Shown piece by piece: positions 41,890 to 50,883 of a stretch of DNA of 64,000 nucleotides. A program made the translations under genes and the position numbers. The stretch is from positions 47,331 through 111,330 of the forward strand of contig JAVBUE010000013.1 in the NCBI GenBank assembly GCA_031555735.1. The letters are read 5' to 3'. How positions within the stretch are numbered: position 1 is the stretch's first letter; each line of letters begins with the position of its first letter. The DNA is from JAJDIA01 sp031555735 (lineage in GTDB: Bacteria; Bacteroidota; Bacteroidia; Bacteroidales; Tannerellaceae). The notes below the pieces were generated by a model. The model saw nothing but the letters and a program-made list of their open reading frames with translations, was not told the DNA's origin and did no database searches.

Positions 41890-43008
41890 ATGAAAATAGC
41901 CATTGAAGCCCAACGTATTTTCCGCCCGAACAAACACGGGATGGATTTTGTGGCACTTGAAACCATCAAAGTATTGCAACAGATCGACAAGGAGAATGAG
42001 TATTTCATTTTCGTCAGCCCCGGAGAAGACCGGTGCCTGTCGCCGTCGGACAACATGCACATCATCGAAGTAAGCTGCCCCTCCTATCCCCTGTGGGAAC
42101 AGGTCGCGTTGCCGGCTGCGGTACGGAAGGTGAAGCCCGACCTGTTGCATTGCACCAGCAATACGGCTCCGCTCTTTTGCAACATTCCCCTGGTACTCAC
42201 GTTGCACGATATCATTTTCCTGCAACCGCGGGAAAGCAAGAGCGCGTCCATGTATCAGAACTTAGGCTGGTATTACCGGAAAGCCGTGGTACCACGCATC
42301 CTGCCCAAATGCCGGAAGATCATTACCGTATCCAACTACGAACGCGGTAATATCCTCCGCCTGCTGGGATTGCCAGAAGAGCAGTTAGTGGCTATCTATA
42401 ACGGTTTCGGCACCCATTTCCAGGTGATAGACAACCCATCGTCCGTAACCCGTAAATACATAGAGGAAGACAACTACCTCTTCTTCTTGGGGAATACCGA
42501 TCCGAAGAAAAACACCGGACGTATCCTGAAAGCGTACGCCTTGTATGCCGATCGTTCGGCCCGCCCTCTCCCGTTGTTGATTGCCGACCTGAAAGAAGAG
42601 TTCATCGATACCATCCTTGCGCAACAAAAGATCACGCACATCAAACCGTTGTTGCGATATCCCGGATATATCGCCAACAAAGACCTGCCGTACATTTATA
42701 ATGGAGCAAAAGCCTTCCTGTATGCCTCGCTGCGCGAAAGCTTCGGTATCCCCCTGCTTGAATCGATGGCTTGCGGCACACCGGTGATCACCAGTAATAT
42801 CACAGCCATGCCCGAAATAGCCGGTGAAGGCGGCCTGTTGACAGACCCTTACCGGGAAGAGGAAATAACCGCCATGCTGCTCAGGCTGGAAACCGACCAG
42901 GCTTTTTACGACAGCCAGGTGGCGTATGGTTTGAAACGTTGCCGCGACTTTTCCTGGGAGCATACCGCACGGGCATTGCTCGATCTGTATAACGGTTTCC
43001 GCGTTTAA
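41890..43008 (+). CDS. Family 4 glycosyltransferase (GT-B)
   Basis: A 372-residue retaining GT-B transferase. The donor site is RESFGIPLLESMACGTPVI (Glu-x7-Glu) and NITAMPEIAGEGG; the N-terminal half has HCTSNTAPLF and LTLHDIIFL, and YFLGNTDPKKN-like LFFLGNTDPKKNTGRILKA opens the second domain. I start it at 41890, after the upstream stop codon, rather than at 41869 in the previous gene. It ends facing the flippase gene on the minus strand. Confidence 0.9.
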   Translation: MKIAIEAQRIFRPNKHGMDFVALETIKVLQQIDKENEYFIFVSPGEDRCLSPSDNMHIIEVSCPSYPLWEQVALPAAVRKVKPDLLHCTSNTAPLFCNIPLVLTLHDIIFLQPRESKSASMYQNLGWYYRKAVVPRILPKCRKIITVSNYERGNILRLLGLPEEQLVAIYNGFGTHFQVIDNPSSVTRKYIEEDNYLFFLGNTDPKKNTGRILKAYALYADRSARPLPLLIADLKEEFIDTILAQQKITHIKPLLRYPGYIANKDLPYIYNGAKAFLYASLRESFGIPLLESMACGTPVITSNITAMPEIAGEGGLLTDPYREEEITAMLLRLETDQAFYDSQVAYGLKRCRDFSWEHTARALLDLYNGFRV

Positions 43009-43026
43009 ACGGATCAAGCGCCGAAA

Positions 43027-44454
43027 CTACCTGTTCCGTTTCAGCAGGTTTTCTTTCGCTAATACGGGAACAGCCATCGCGAAAAACAAGATTGCCGCCA
43101 CGGCCGATTTCAACAGCAGTGAAAGCAGGATATGGTCTATATGGACAAACCTTCTTACTAATCCAAGGGCGACCACAAACACAAGGCTGATCAGCAGCGG
43201 CCGGGCCAGCGCCTGTATGAATGCTTTAAACGAAGCCTTCAACGTAATGCGTATCAGGATATAATATGCCATGAAGAAGTTGATCAGGAACGCAAAAATG
43301 AGTGATAAGCCGATCCCTTCAATCGTTTGGAACACAAATACACCGATGCATATAGCCGTCACCATCACTACGGAAGAAAGCAACCCGCAATAAAACAACC
43401 GCTTGGTATCGTTGGCCGCCTGAAATACCGATCCGCTGCTCGACAATACGACCTGGATACCCACGGAGCAGGCCAGCAGTTCGAATACCGGGACAGACGG
43501 TTCCCATTGGCTGCCGAATACAATCAGGATCAGCTCCTTCGCGGAAAAAAAGAGAAATACCGAAAGCGGGAAACCAATCATAGCCAGCACATGGACGATC
43601 TTCATGTATAATTCGAAGATACGGTTCTTATCGTCCTGGAATTCCGCAAAATAAGGTTGAATGACGGGCGACAGCACATGCGTCAGGTTTTGCACCGGAA
43701 GCAACATCAGCCGATACGACTTTTCATAATAGCCCAACATCGCCGGCGAGAGGTATTTGCCAGTCAACAGGTTGTCCAGGTTACGGGCGAAATAGTTGAT
43801 AAAATTGAACAAGAACTGATAGGTTGAAAACCCGGCGATCTTACGTAATGCCTCCCACCGGATGCGGCCGGGAAGAATCGGGAATTTGAAATAGACCGCA
43901 ATAAAAGTCAGTACGCCCGTCATCAACGAATAGAGGACCAACGCATAGACGCCCCATCCCTGTAACGCCGCCACAATGCCGAAGACCCCGCTGCATACCT
44001 GTACGATCAGTTGACTGAACATCTGATATCTGAACATTTTCGCCCGGAGCAGCAGTGCATTGGGAACGATACCCATACAGGTAAAGACCAATCCGATCGA
44101 CAATACCCGGCACATATCCAATAATACCGGTTGTTCGTAAAACGTGCTGATCACCGGCGAAAACAGGGCAAACAAAGCCGCCAGCACCACTCCCGAACAG
44201 CAGGTAAAAGAAAAGATCGACCGGATCTCCTGCGTCGATAATTCGCGCTGCTGGATAATAGCGGGTCCTATTCCCATATCCGCAAACAAACCGAAGAAAA
44301 CGACAAATACCGATGTAATCGCCACCAACCCAAACACGTCCGGTGGAAGCAGGCGCGACAACACACTGGTGATAAGCAGTTGGATAACCAACCCCAGGTA
44401 CTTGGCCAATGCGATATACATTGTACTGGCGATAAATTGTTTTTTCAACGACAT
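43027..44454 (-). CDS. Wzx-type polysaccharide flippase (MOP superfamily)
   Basis: A 475-residue protein with about twelve to fourteen helices that should flip lipid-linked repeat units across the inner membrane. The N-terminus KKQFIASTMYIALAKYLGLVIQLL and LSRLLPPDVFGLVAITSVF are characteristic of the polysaccharide transporter (PST) branch. It is the last gene of a three-gene minus-strand unit with a GT2 and a GT4 enzyme, convergent with the + strand operon. No second flippase is seen in the window. Confidence 0.88.
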   Translation of the reverse strand: MSLKKQFIASTMYIALAKYLGLVIQLLITSVLSRLLPPDVFGLVAITSVFVVFFGLFADMGIGPAIIQQRELSTQEIRSIFSFTCCSGVVLAALFALFSPVISTFYEQPVLLDMCRVLSIGLVFTCMGIVPNALLLRAKMFRYQMFSQLIVQVCSGVFGIVAALQGWGVYALVLYSLMTGVLTFIAVYFKFPILPGRIRWEALRKIAGFSTYQFLFNFINYFARNLDNLLTGKYLSPAMLGYYEKSYRLMLLPVQNLTHVLSPVIQPYFAEFQDDKNRIFELYMKIVHVLAMIGFPLSVFLFFSAKELILIVFGSQWEPSVPVFELLACSVGIQVVLSSSGSVFQAANDTKRLFYCGLLSSVVMVTAICIGVFVFQTIEGIGLSLIFAFLINFFMAYYILIRITLKASFKAFIQALARPLLISLVFVVALGLVRRFVHIDHILLSLLLKSAVAAILFFAMAVPVLAKENLLKRNR

Positions 44455-44463
44455 GGGAGATGC

Positions 44464-45405
44464 TTATTTAACAGGGTTCAGGTACTTTTTCAGCAAAAGG
44501 CTGACCAACGTTTTATTGGATACGTACCGTTTGTACCGGCGCAGGCAGATCAGGCATAAACGGATCCGTTCATCCAACGGAAGGGAATGCGACTGCCATA
44601 CGGCGGCATCCAGCATTTGCGACAGATACACATCGATCACACGGCGTACGGCATCCGGTTGATCCGCCACATACGCACCTATTTCCCGGGCAACCGTCAG
44701 GTAGCCTTCCATATTCTTCCAGGCAAATGGCCGGGTCATGATCGAATCCGCCCGCAGCCGGCGGTGGAAAAAGGATGCGTCGATCCACCCTACCCGCTCC
44801 GCTGCAAGATACAATTGTGTAGTGAACAGTTGATCTTCATGGATGATACCCGGATAATAATGAACGCCACTCGCGTCAAAGAATGAACGGCGGATAAAAC
44901 TCAGGCAGGGAGACGGCGTATATACCTTATTCTTCAACTGTGTTTCGAAGGCTTCCAAACCGGTATATACCCGGTCTTCCATGCCCGTCGTATGATTATA
45001 ACGCAGAGAAACCGTTGTTTGGACATCGGCGTCGTAAAAACTGTCCGCATTGAATATCACAAAATCAAGCCGGAGGTTTTCACACACGTGGTAGCATTGC
45101 TGCAAGGTATCCGGATCCAGCAGGTCGTCGCTGTCCATGAAATATATGTACTGTCCGGAAGCAATCGCCAGGCCTGCGTTACGCGTCAACGAGGGTCCCC
45201 GGTTGGAATGGGAGCGCACCCGGATCCGCTCATCTGCGGCCGCCAACTCCTGCATGACCGCCAGGCTGTTGTCCGTTGAACCGTCGTCAATCAGAATGAT
45301 TTCCAACGCGTTCAACGTTTGACGGCGTATGTTTTCGACGGTTTCCCTGATGTATTTCTCCGTATTATAGACCGGGATGATTACGCTTACTATCGGTTCT
45401 TTCAT
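44464..45405 (-). CDS. Family 2 glycosyltransferase
   Basis: A soluble 313-residue GT-A enzyme. The N-terminal signature is VSVIIPVYNTEKYIRETVEN and ILIDDGSTDNS; the DXD-like motif is YFMDSDDLLDPD. I start it at 45405 (KEPIVSV) rather than ten residues earlier at 45435. The middle gene of the minus-strand trio, it is nine bases before the flippase. It may add one sugar of the repeat unit. Confidence 0.88.
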   Translation of the reverse strand: MKEPIVSVIIPVYNTEKYIRETVENIRRQTLNALEIILIDDGSTDNSLAVMQELAAADERIRVRSHSNRGPSLTRNAGLAIASGQYIYFMDSDDLLDPDTLQQCYHVCENLRLDFVIFNADSFYDADVQTTVSLRYNHTTGMEDRVYTGLEAFETQLKNKVYTPSPCLSFIRRSFFDASGVHYYPGIIHEDQLFTTQLYLAAERVGWIDASFFHRRLRADSIMTRPFAWKNMEGYLTVAREIGAYVADQPDAVRRVIDVYLSQMLDAAVWQSHSLPLDERIRLCLICLRRYKRYVSNKTLVSLLLKKYLNPVK

Positions 45406-45431
45406 GGCATACCTGTTATCATTGATCACTG

Positions 45432-46577
45432 TCATTCACTTTTCACTGGTTCATTTCTCACTGCATCCAAGACCTTTCCCATCTGTACTTTCCACGACAA
45501 GGTTCCTTCTATCGAAGCACGTATGCCGGCCGGATCCCGGGGAGCGGTACGATAGAAATCCACAACGCGCCGGATATCCAACGGCGTTTCATCCGCCGGG
45601 GCTTTCAGGATGTAGGGCATCGTTTCAAAATCATCGTCTGTTTCCGAGTAAACGAAGGGGATGCCCCGGGCGGCATATTCGCGGTTTTTCAACGTTTTGA
45701 TGTGGGTGATGCCGCTGCGGTGCCGCCCCAGGCTGGCAATACCGATATCAGCCAACTCAAACATCTCATCCAATTCCGTACCGGATTTGTTACCATGAAA
45801 GACGACATGGTCGCTGATGCCTGCGGCAGCCGCCTGTTCAGCCAGCTTCCGGTCGTATCCCTGGTATCCTTCCCCCACAACATGGAATGTCACTTCCGTA
45901 TCCGGATGCGAACGATAATACTGTTCCAATCCGGCGATCACCCGGTCGAAACCATGCCAGTAATGGATCTCAGCCACGCCCAACAGGTTGATTGTTTGTG
46001 GATTCATCCGGACCTGTTGCTTGACGGGCAATACATCAAAGTCGATCCCATTGGAAATGGAGACCACCTGCGTACCGAAAATGTCTCGTTCATCCACAAA
46101 GGCCACGATCCGAAACAACTCACGCGCCAACGACTGCCGATACAGTTTATCCAGATAGAATCCGCCTTTCGAATAAAAGGGGATATCTTCGTATTCCTGG
46201 TCGTACGGATAGGTGGGTATCTCCATGACAAGCTGCACACCTTGTTTCCGAAGGCGACGCACGAAATGGAGCAGGAACGGATTCGCATTATGGTACGAAC
46301 GCATATATACGAGTTCGATCTGATGGTCAACGATATACCTGTACAACGAATCCCAGCACATCCGTTTCCTGAACTTGGCCATCACTCCGTTACCGAAGTT
46401 CTCCACCACCTCTTCCCGGCCTATCATCCGCAACTGATTACCGGCAGTGTCGAAAGAGGTATGGCACAACACCGTATCCGTCCCACATTGGCGCAAGGCT
46501 TTCACCTGGCTCATTATTTTCTTGCTGATGCCATTGTATTCGGCAAAGCCATGGAATACGAGAAATAAAACTTTCAT
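45432..46577 (-). CDS. Family 4-like glycosyltransferase
   Basis: A 381-residue GT-B protein with KVLFLVFHGFAEYNGISKK at the start and a donor-side region HVVGEGYQGYDRKL, HGNKSGTELDEMFELADIGIASLG and GIPFVYSETDDDF in place of the classic E-x7-E. This is a divergent GT4-type donor site, so the exact family is less sure. ATG 46577 is preferred over 46613, which would add twelve residues and lies within the promoter region. First gene of the minus-strand trio. Confidence 0.75.
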   Translation of the reverse strand: MKVLFLVFHGFAEYNGISKKIMSQVKALRQCGTDTVLCHTSFDTAGNQLRMIGREEVVENFGNGVMAKFRKRMCWDSLYRYIVDHQIELVYMRSYHNANPFLLHFVRRLRKQGVQLVMEIPTYPYDQEYEDIPFYSKGGFYLDKLYRQSLARELFRIVAFVDERDIFGTQVVSISNGIDFDVLPVKQQVRMNPQTINLLGVAEIHYWHGFDRVIAGLEQYYRSHPDTEVTFHVVGEGYQGYDRKLAEQAAAAGISDHVVFHGNKSGTELDEMFELADIGIASLGRHRSGITHIKTLKNREYAARGIPFVYSETDDDFETMPYILKAPADETPLDIRRVVDFYRTAPRDPAGIRASIEGTLSWKVQMGKVLDAVRNEPVKSE

Positions 46578-46612
46578 ATTTTCCCTTGATCGGTCGTTCG
46601 TTCTAATAAACA

Positions 46613-46620
46613 CAAAGGTA
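46613..46620 (-). promoter_or_regulatory. -7 element for the minus-strand glycosyltransferase/flippase unit
   Basis: The complement reads TACCTTTG, 35 bases before the ATG at 46577. A TTTG lies 26 bp further upstream, longer than usual. Confidence 0.5.
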
Positions 46621-46724
46621 TCAGATTTTTAGTATCTTTCTCGTTTCAAAGACAGTTTTACAGTTGAAAAACAGTATCTTTACCCGCAATCTGTTACACA
46701 GCCTCATTCTAAAGACATCGATTT

Positions 46725-47651
46725 ATGCACCACACACTCGTTTCCATCATCACGGTCAATTATAACGGCTACAAGGATACCTGCGAAATGATCGAATCTT
46801 TGCAGCAATTCGAAACATATCCGTATGAGATCATTATTGTTGACAATGCGTCACGGGGTGATGATGCGGCGCAGCTTCAAGAAAGGAACTATCCCAACGT
46901 CACGGTCGTAGCCAGTAAGGAAAACCTCGGTTTTGCCGGAGGGAGTAACCTGGGAACCAGCTATGCCAAAGGCGAATACATCCTGTATCTGAACAACGAC
47001 ATCCTGATAGACCGTCCTTTCCTTGAAGCGCTTATCCACCGGTTAGACGCTTCATCCGAAATAGGAGCCGTATCTCCGAAGATCATGTACGCACATCATC
47101 CCACCATTATCCAGTATGCCGGATATACCCAACTGACGCGTATCCGGATGAAAAGCCACCAGATCGGCCAGGGAGAAGAAGATCGCGGGCAACACGACTG
47201 TGCGCATGATACCGGTTCGGTTCACGGCGCCTGCATGCTTACCTCCCGTCGGATGATAGACATCGTAGGACTGATGACTGACATTTATTTCCTTTTCTAC
47301 GAGGAACTCGACTGGAGTTACCACATCCAGCAAATGGGGCGTGAAGTATGGTATGAACCGAAAGCAATGATCTATCACAAAGAAGGAATGTCTATTCCTA
47401 AAAACACTCCGTTGCGCAACTACTACCTCGCACGCAACCGCATTATCTATACCCGGCGAAATGGACAGGGAATTGAAAAAATACTGTCGCTGCTTTATCT
47501 TACCTGTATCACGTATCCATTCAATATCCTCCGCTCTCTCGTTACGTTCCATTGGAAAAACATCGGTGCCCTCAGCCGCGGCCTCCGGGACGGATGGATG
47601 CTGCAGAATATAGGTAAAAAAGCAATTGAGATGGATCATTTTACCGTATAA
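46725..47651 (+). CDS. Family 2 glycosyltransferase (rhamnosyltransferase-like)
   Basis: A 308-residue GT-A enzyme. Signatures are VSIITVNYNGYKDTCEMIES, IIIVDNASRGDD, ENLGFAGGSNLG and the DXD-like YLNNDILID, the pattern common to dTDP-rhamnose and related transferases (WbbL type). FYEELDWSYHIQQMGREVWY is the usual acceptor-side helix. It stands alone on the + strand, divergent from the trio, and is followed by a 511-bp repeat region. Confidence 0.9.
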   Translation: MHHTLVSIITVNYNGYKDTCEMIESLQQFETYPYEIIIVDNASRGDDAAQLQERNYPNVTVVASKENLGFAGGSNLGTSYAKGEYILYLNNDILIDRPFLEALIHRLDASSEIGAVSPKIMYAHHPTIIQYAGYTQLTRIRMKSHQIGQGEEDRGQHDCAHDTGSVHGACMLTSRRMIDIVGLMTDIYFLFYEELDWSYHIQQMGREVWYEPKAMIYHKEGMSIPKNTPLRNYYLARNRIIYTRRNGQGIEKILSLLYLTCITYPFNILRSLVTFHWKNIGALSRGLRDGWMLQNIGKKAIEMDHFTV

Positions 47652-47760
47652 CACCGATACAGAAGGCACAAATGGACAGACAAAGCAGGATTGTTTAAAA
47701 ATAGTAAACATCGAGCGGCAGGAAGAGCTAATCCAAACGCCTGCTCTATCCTTATCCCTT

Positions 47761-47794
47761 ACACGAAGTTTATTTTTGCAAAACATCTGCCACG
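47761..47794 (+). repeat. Dispersed 34-bp repeat, copy 2
   Basis: It differs from 8444-8477 at a single position. It contains TATTTTTG, a -7 box match, and ends ATCTGCCACG, which begins a series of TGCCAC motifs. Confidence 0.85.
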
Positions 47795-47900
47795 GTGCCA
47801 CGCAGCAGGAGATATCTTATTATCCATGAATAAGTTAGATGTGTGGCAGATACCCGTGGCAGATCCGTTTCCCCACCTTTTTGCTGCCACATCTGCCACG
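47785..47900. repeat. TGCCAC-rich segment with an 11-bp hairpin
   Basis: ATCTGCCACGG (47785-47795) is a perfect inverted match of CCGTGGCAGAT (47854-47864). TGCCAC or its complement GTGGCA occurs six times: at 47788, 47796, 47843, 47856, 47885 and 47894. A further ATCTGCCACG lies at 47891-47900. It could fold as an RNA or bind a protein. Confidence 0.7.
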
Positions 47901-47957
47901 CGCGATGCAACCCGAGAGGCTATGACGAAGGCTGACCGGAACTTCCTATCCTATCCA

Positions 47958-47983
47958 CGCGGCGACGCTCCGGGTTTCCACCT
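47958..47983 (+). repeat. 26-bp flank of hairpin element, copy 2
   Basis: Exact reverse complement of 8620-8645. It overlaps the first palindrome of array C, just as copy 1 overlaps the last palindrome of array A. Confidence 0.88.
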
Positions 47984-48104
47984 AATGAAACAAAAAGGCT
48001 CACCTATTGGAACTGTTCGTTTCACTTATTGGAACTGTTTGTTTTACCCTTAGAAACTGTTTGTGCCATCAGGATGAAACTTTTTTTCCATCAGTACAAA
48101 AACT
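47974..48104 (+). repeat. 22-bp-period palindrome array C (five to six units)
   Basis: Units begin at 47974, 47997, 48019, 48041 and 48063, with a weak sixth near 48085 (steps 23, 22, 22, 22, 22). Arms are of the GTTTC/GAAAC, GTTTC/GGAAC and GTTTT/GAAAC types, loops are CACCTAAT, CACCTATT or CACTTATT, and spacers are AAAAA, TGTTC or TGTTT. Unit order is the same as in array A read on its minus strand, including the 23-base first step and the CATCAGGATG end unit. Confidence 0.87.
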
Positions 48105-48162
48105 GTAAACACTGATTTCAGGAAAGGACAGGCCAGGTAGGAAGTAATTAATGGAACAATAT

Positions 48163-49320
48163 TCAGGAATGGTGTTCGGTATGGATAAATGTTTTGCGTC
48201 CTTCTTTCATTTTGAAGAAATTGGCACACATCAGGAAAGCCATGACGGGGATTTTACCTACCGCCTTCACCAATTTCCGGTTGATCAGGTGACGGGGAAT
48301 GGCTGCGATCAACACCAGGTAGAATACCAACGTGAGCACACACCATTTCATAGCCATCGCCATATGGAGGAGCAGTAAGACAAGACTGATACAGGTAAGC
48401 AGCAGCAACATCACCGAACGCGGAAGGAGCATCCACTGGACAATCTTATTGGCATAATCGAAATTCCCATGGATCAATGCCTGCGGAAAATCCACAAACG
48501 TAGCATGGAGCGAACCGAATTGTACCGCTTGCCAACGTTTCCGCTGGCGGGAGAAATTCTGTAGGTTCTGTGTCTTTTCATCATAGAGCAGCAAATCGGG
48601 CAGGTATTCCACATGGATCCGGTTTTTCAATAACAATACCTCCAGTTCGCGGTCTTCACCGGCGGTCTTCAACAACGACACATGATCGCGAAACCACGCA
48701 TAATCAAAGGCCATGCCCGATCCCGACAGACTGCCCGAAAAGCCCAGGTTGGCTGTTCCCAGCCGGAACAGGGTATTGTTGATCTCTTCACTCACCGCAT
48801 CCAAAACGGCCACATCCGTATTCAGGTTTTTTGCCACGCGATGGGCTTGTACAGCCTGGAAACCGGAGGCGAAGGCTTTGTTGATCTCCGGCAGGAAGTT
48901 GGGCGTCGTCACATTGTCGGCATCCATGATCACCACGATATCATACATACGCCCTTCCAGATACTGGATGGCCAGATTGAGGGCTTTGGCTTTGGTGCTG
49001 TTCGCATAGCTGGCGATCAGCACTTCAACCGGCAATTGCCGCAGGGCATCGTTGGTCGCGTCTTGCATATGGTCGGAAATAACGATCACATCATACGCCG
49101 TAGCGGGATAATCTTGTTGCAGGAAAGAGGAAACACTGGATACTATGACACGATCTTCTCCATAGGCAGGAAATAACACGGCCATACGCCGGTTGATGCC
49201 GGTCTTCTTCATCACGGGTTTACGTCTGAAGAACGATACGACACCCAATATCAGCAAATAACTTACCATTAGGGTTAACAAGCTGAACAATATACTATCT
49301 AAAGCCTCAAGAATCAGCAT
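48163..49320 (-). CDS. Membrane-bound family 2 glycosyltransferase, paralogue of the 40710 enzyme
   Basis: A 385-residue GT2 with an N-terminal helix (about 8-30), the metal-site motif VVIMDADNVTTPNF, SGMAFDYAWF, the QRKRW motif (SRQRKRWQAVQF) and three C-terminal helices. The block VAKNLNTDVAVLDAVSEEINN is nearly shared with the other paralogue. It is the only gene between two + strand genes and is oriented minus. It may be a second transferase for the same polymer or a spare copy with another donor. Confidence 0.86.
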   Translation of the reverse strand: MLILEALDSILFSLLTLMVSYLLILGVVSFFRRKPVMKKTGINRRMAVLFPAYGEDRVIVSSVSSFLQQDYPATAYDVIVISDHMQDATNDALRQLPVEVLIASYANSTKAKALNLAIQYLEGRMYDIVVIMDADNVTTPNFLPEINKAFASGFQAVQAHRVAKNLNTDVAVLDAVSEEINNTLFRLGTANLGFSGSLSGSGMAFDYAWFRDHVSLLKTAGEDRELEVLLLKNRIHVEYLPDLLLYDEKTQNLQNFSRQRKRWQAVQFGSLHATFVDFPQALIHGNFDYANKIVQWMLLPRSVMLLLLTCISLVLLLLHMAMAMKWCVLTLVFYLVLIAAIPRHLINRKLVKAVGKIPVMAFLMCANFFKMKEGRKTFIHTEHHS

Positions 49321-49614
49321 TCGATCATTTTTATTAGCTACAAAAATATTCTTTTTTTCAACAATGCAAGCAATTTACCTGCGATATTCTGTCAGATCTT
49401 TTTCGATTACCGTCCCTGCGTTGCGCATCCCGTGAAACCGTAATCCCCTACACAACAAGTAAAAGGGAAAAAGGTTCGGGAAAGAAGCTGGAAACGGGAG
49501 GAGAGGGATGGCTACATTCGGAATAAAGTAATGTTTTCTTCCCCAAAAAGAAGGGAAAATATAAAAAAAAGACGTTTCTTTGTAAAAGATATTGTTAACT
49601 CTCGACACCTTTTT

Positions 49615-50790
49615 ATGAGTGAACTAATTTTTTGGAGTTGTGTTTTCATCGTGTTTTATACGTATCTGGGTTATGGAATCCTGCTTTTTGGCCTTGTAAA
49701 GGTGAAAGAATGGTTCCGTAAACCGGTTGCATATACCCTGCCCGACCCTCTTCCCGAAGTCACCCTTTTTATTGCCGCGTACAACGAAGAATCGGTCGTA
49801 CACGAAAAGATGGCCAATTGCCGTCGGCTGGATTATCCTACCGGATTGCTGAAAATCATGTGGATCACAGACGGGAGCAACGACCGGACGAACGAGTTAC
49901 TGGCAGGATACCCTGACGTCACCGTTTTATTTTCACCCGAACGCAAAGGAAAAACGGCGGCCTTGAACCGGGGTGTACCCTTTGTCCGTACGCCCTTCGT
50001 GATCTTCACCGATGCCAACACCATGCTGAACGACCAGGCGATCAAAGCCATTGTCCGTCAGTTTTCCTGCCCCAAGGTAGGCTGCGTGGCCGGCGAGAAA
50101 CGGGTGGAAATATGTACCGACCAGGGCGCCACAGCCGGTGAAGGAATCTATTGGAAATACGAATCCAAACTGAAGGAATGGGATTACCGGCTGTATTCGG
50201 CGGTTGGCGCCGCCGGTGAACTGTTTGCCATCCGGACCCACCTGTTTGAACAAATGCCCGACGATACGCTGCTCGACGATTTCATCCTCTCCCTACGGAT
50301 CGCCCAAAAAGGCAACCTGATTGCCTACTGCAAGGAAGCCTATGCGGTAGAAAGCGCCTCCCTGAATATGCAGGAAGAGGAGAAGCGGAAAGTACGCATC
50401 GCCGCGGGCGGCCTGCAATCCATCCGGAGGCTCAGCCCGTTATTGAATATCTGGAGGTACGGCACGTTAAGCTTCCAATACATCAGCCACCGTGTGCTGC
50501 GATGGACGGTTACCCCTGTCGCCCTCTTTTTATTATTGCCCCTGAACATCCTGCTGGCATGTGGCGGGAATATATGCTACCTGGTGTTGCTGGCCCTGCA
50601 ACTTTTATTTTATATGGCAGGCTGCCTGGGTTACCTCATGGAACAACGTCATGTACGGAATAAATTACTTTTCATTCCTTACTACTTCCTGTTTATGAAT
50701 ACGAACGTGATCCGCGGATTTTTTTACCTCCGGAAAAACAAAGGGAAGGGAGCGTGGGAAAAGGCAAAGCGTAGTAATTCTGTAAAATAG
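49615..50790 (+). CDS. Membrane-bound family 2 glycosyltransferase
   Basis: A 391-residue enzyme with an N-terminal helix (about 3-25), GT-A core VTLFIAAYNEESVVHEKM, WITDGSNDRTNELL, RKGKTAALNRG and FTDANTMLND, an acceptor region GAAGELFAIRTHLF, DDFILSLRIAQKG, and C-terminal helices. ATG 49615 (SELIFWSCVFIVF) is chosen, since upstream in-frame sequence (KKRRFFVKDIVNSRHLF) does not look membrane-inserted. The type resembles chitin/hyaluronan-like or poly-GlcNAc synthases in layout, without a QxxRW motif I can place. Confidence 0.83.
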   Translation: MSELIFWSCVFIVFYTYLGYGILLFGLVKVKEWFRKPVAYTLPDPLPEVTLFIAAYNEESVVHEKMANCRRLDYPTGLLKIMWITDGSNDRTNELLAGYPDVTVLFSPERKGKTAALNRGVPFVRTPFVIFTDANTMLNDQAIKAIVRQFSCPKVGCVAGEKRVEICTDQGATAGEGIYWKYESKLKEWDYRLYSAVGAAGELFAIRTHLFEQMPDDTLLDDFILSLRIAQKGNLIAYCKEAYAVESASLNMQEEEKRKVRIAAGGLQSIRRLSPLLNIWRYGTLSFQYISHRVLRWTVTPVALFLLLPLNILLACGGNICYLVLLALQLLFYMAGCLGYLMEQRHVRNKLLFIPYYFLFMNTNVIRGFFYLRKNKGKGAWEKAKRSNSVK

Positions 50791-50836
50791 GTGAAAAATG
50801 AGAGAAGAAAAAAGAGATGCATCCAAACATTTCTAC

Positions 50837-50844
50837 TATTTTTG
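50837..50844 (+). promoter_or_regulatory. -7 element for the receiver-histidine kinase
   Basis: TATTTTTG, 39 bases before the ATG at 50884. Confidence 0.45.
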
Positions 50845-50883
50845 TGTCTTTAAAATGTATCCCATTCAAAAAGCGAATATATA

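Larger units (their letters stand above)
47652..48162 (+). other. 511-bp spacer of repeats inside the polysaccharide locus
   Basis: No gene is credible. Contents in order: the second 34-bp repeat (47761-47794), a segment with six TGCCAC/GTGGCA copies and an 11-bp hairpin (47785-47900), the 26-bp flank (47958-47983) and the 22-bp-period array C (47974-48104). Confidence 0.7.

Noticed and set aside
45702..46568. Open frame of 288 codons on the plus strand
   Set aside because: It is antisense to the GT4-like gene at 45432-46577, which has the better start, promoter and family match.
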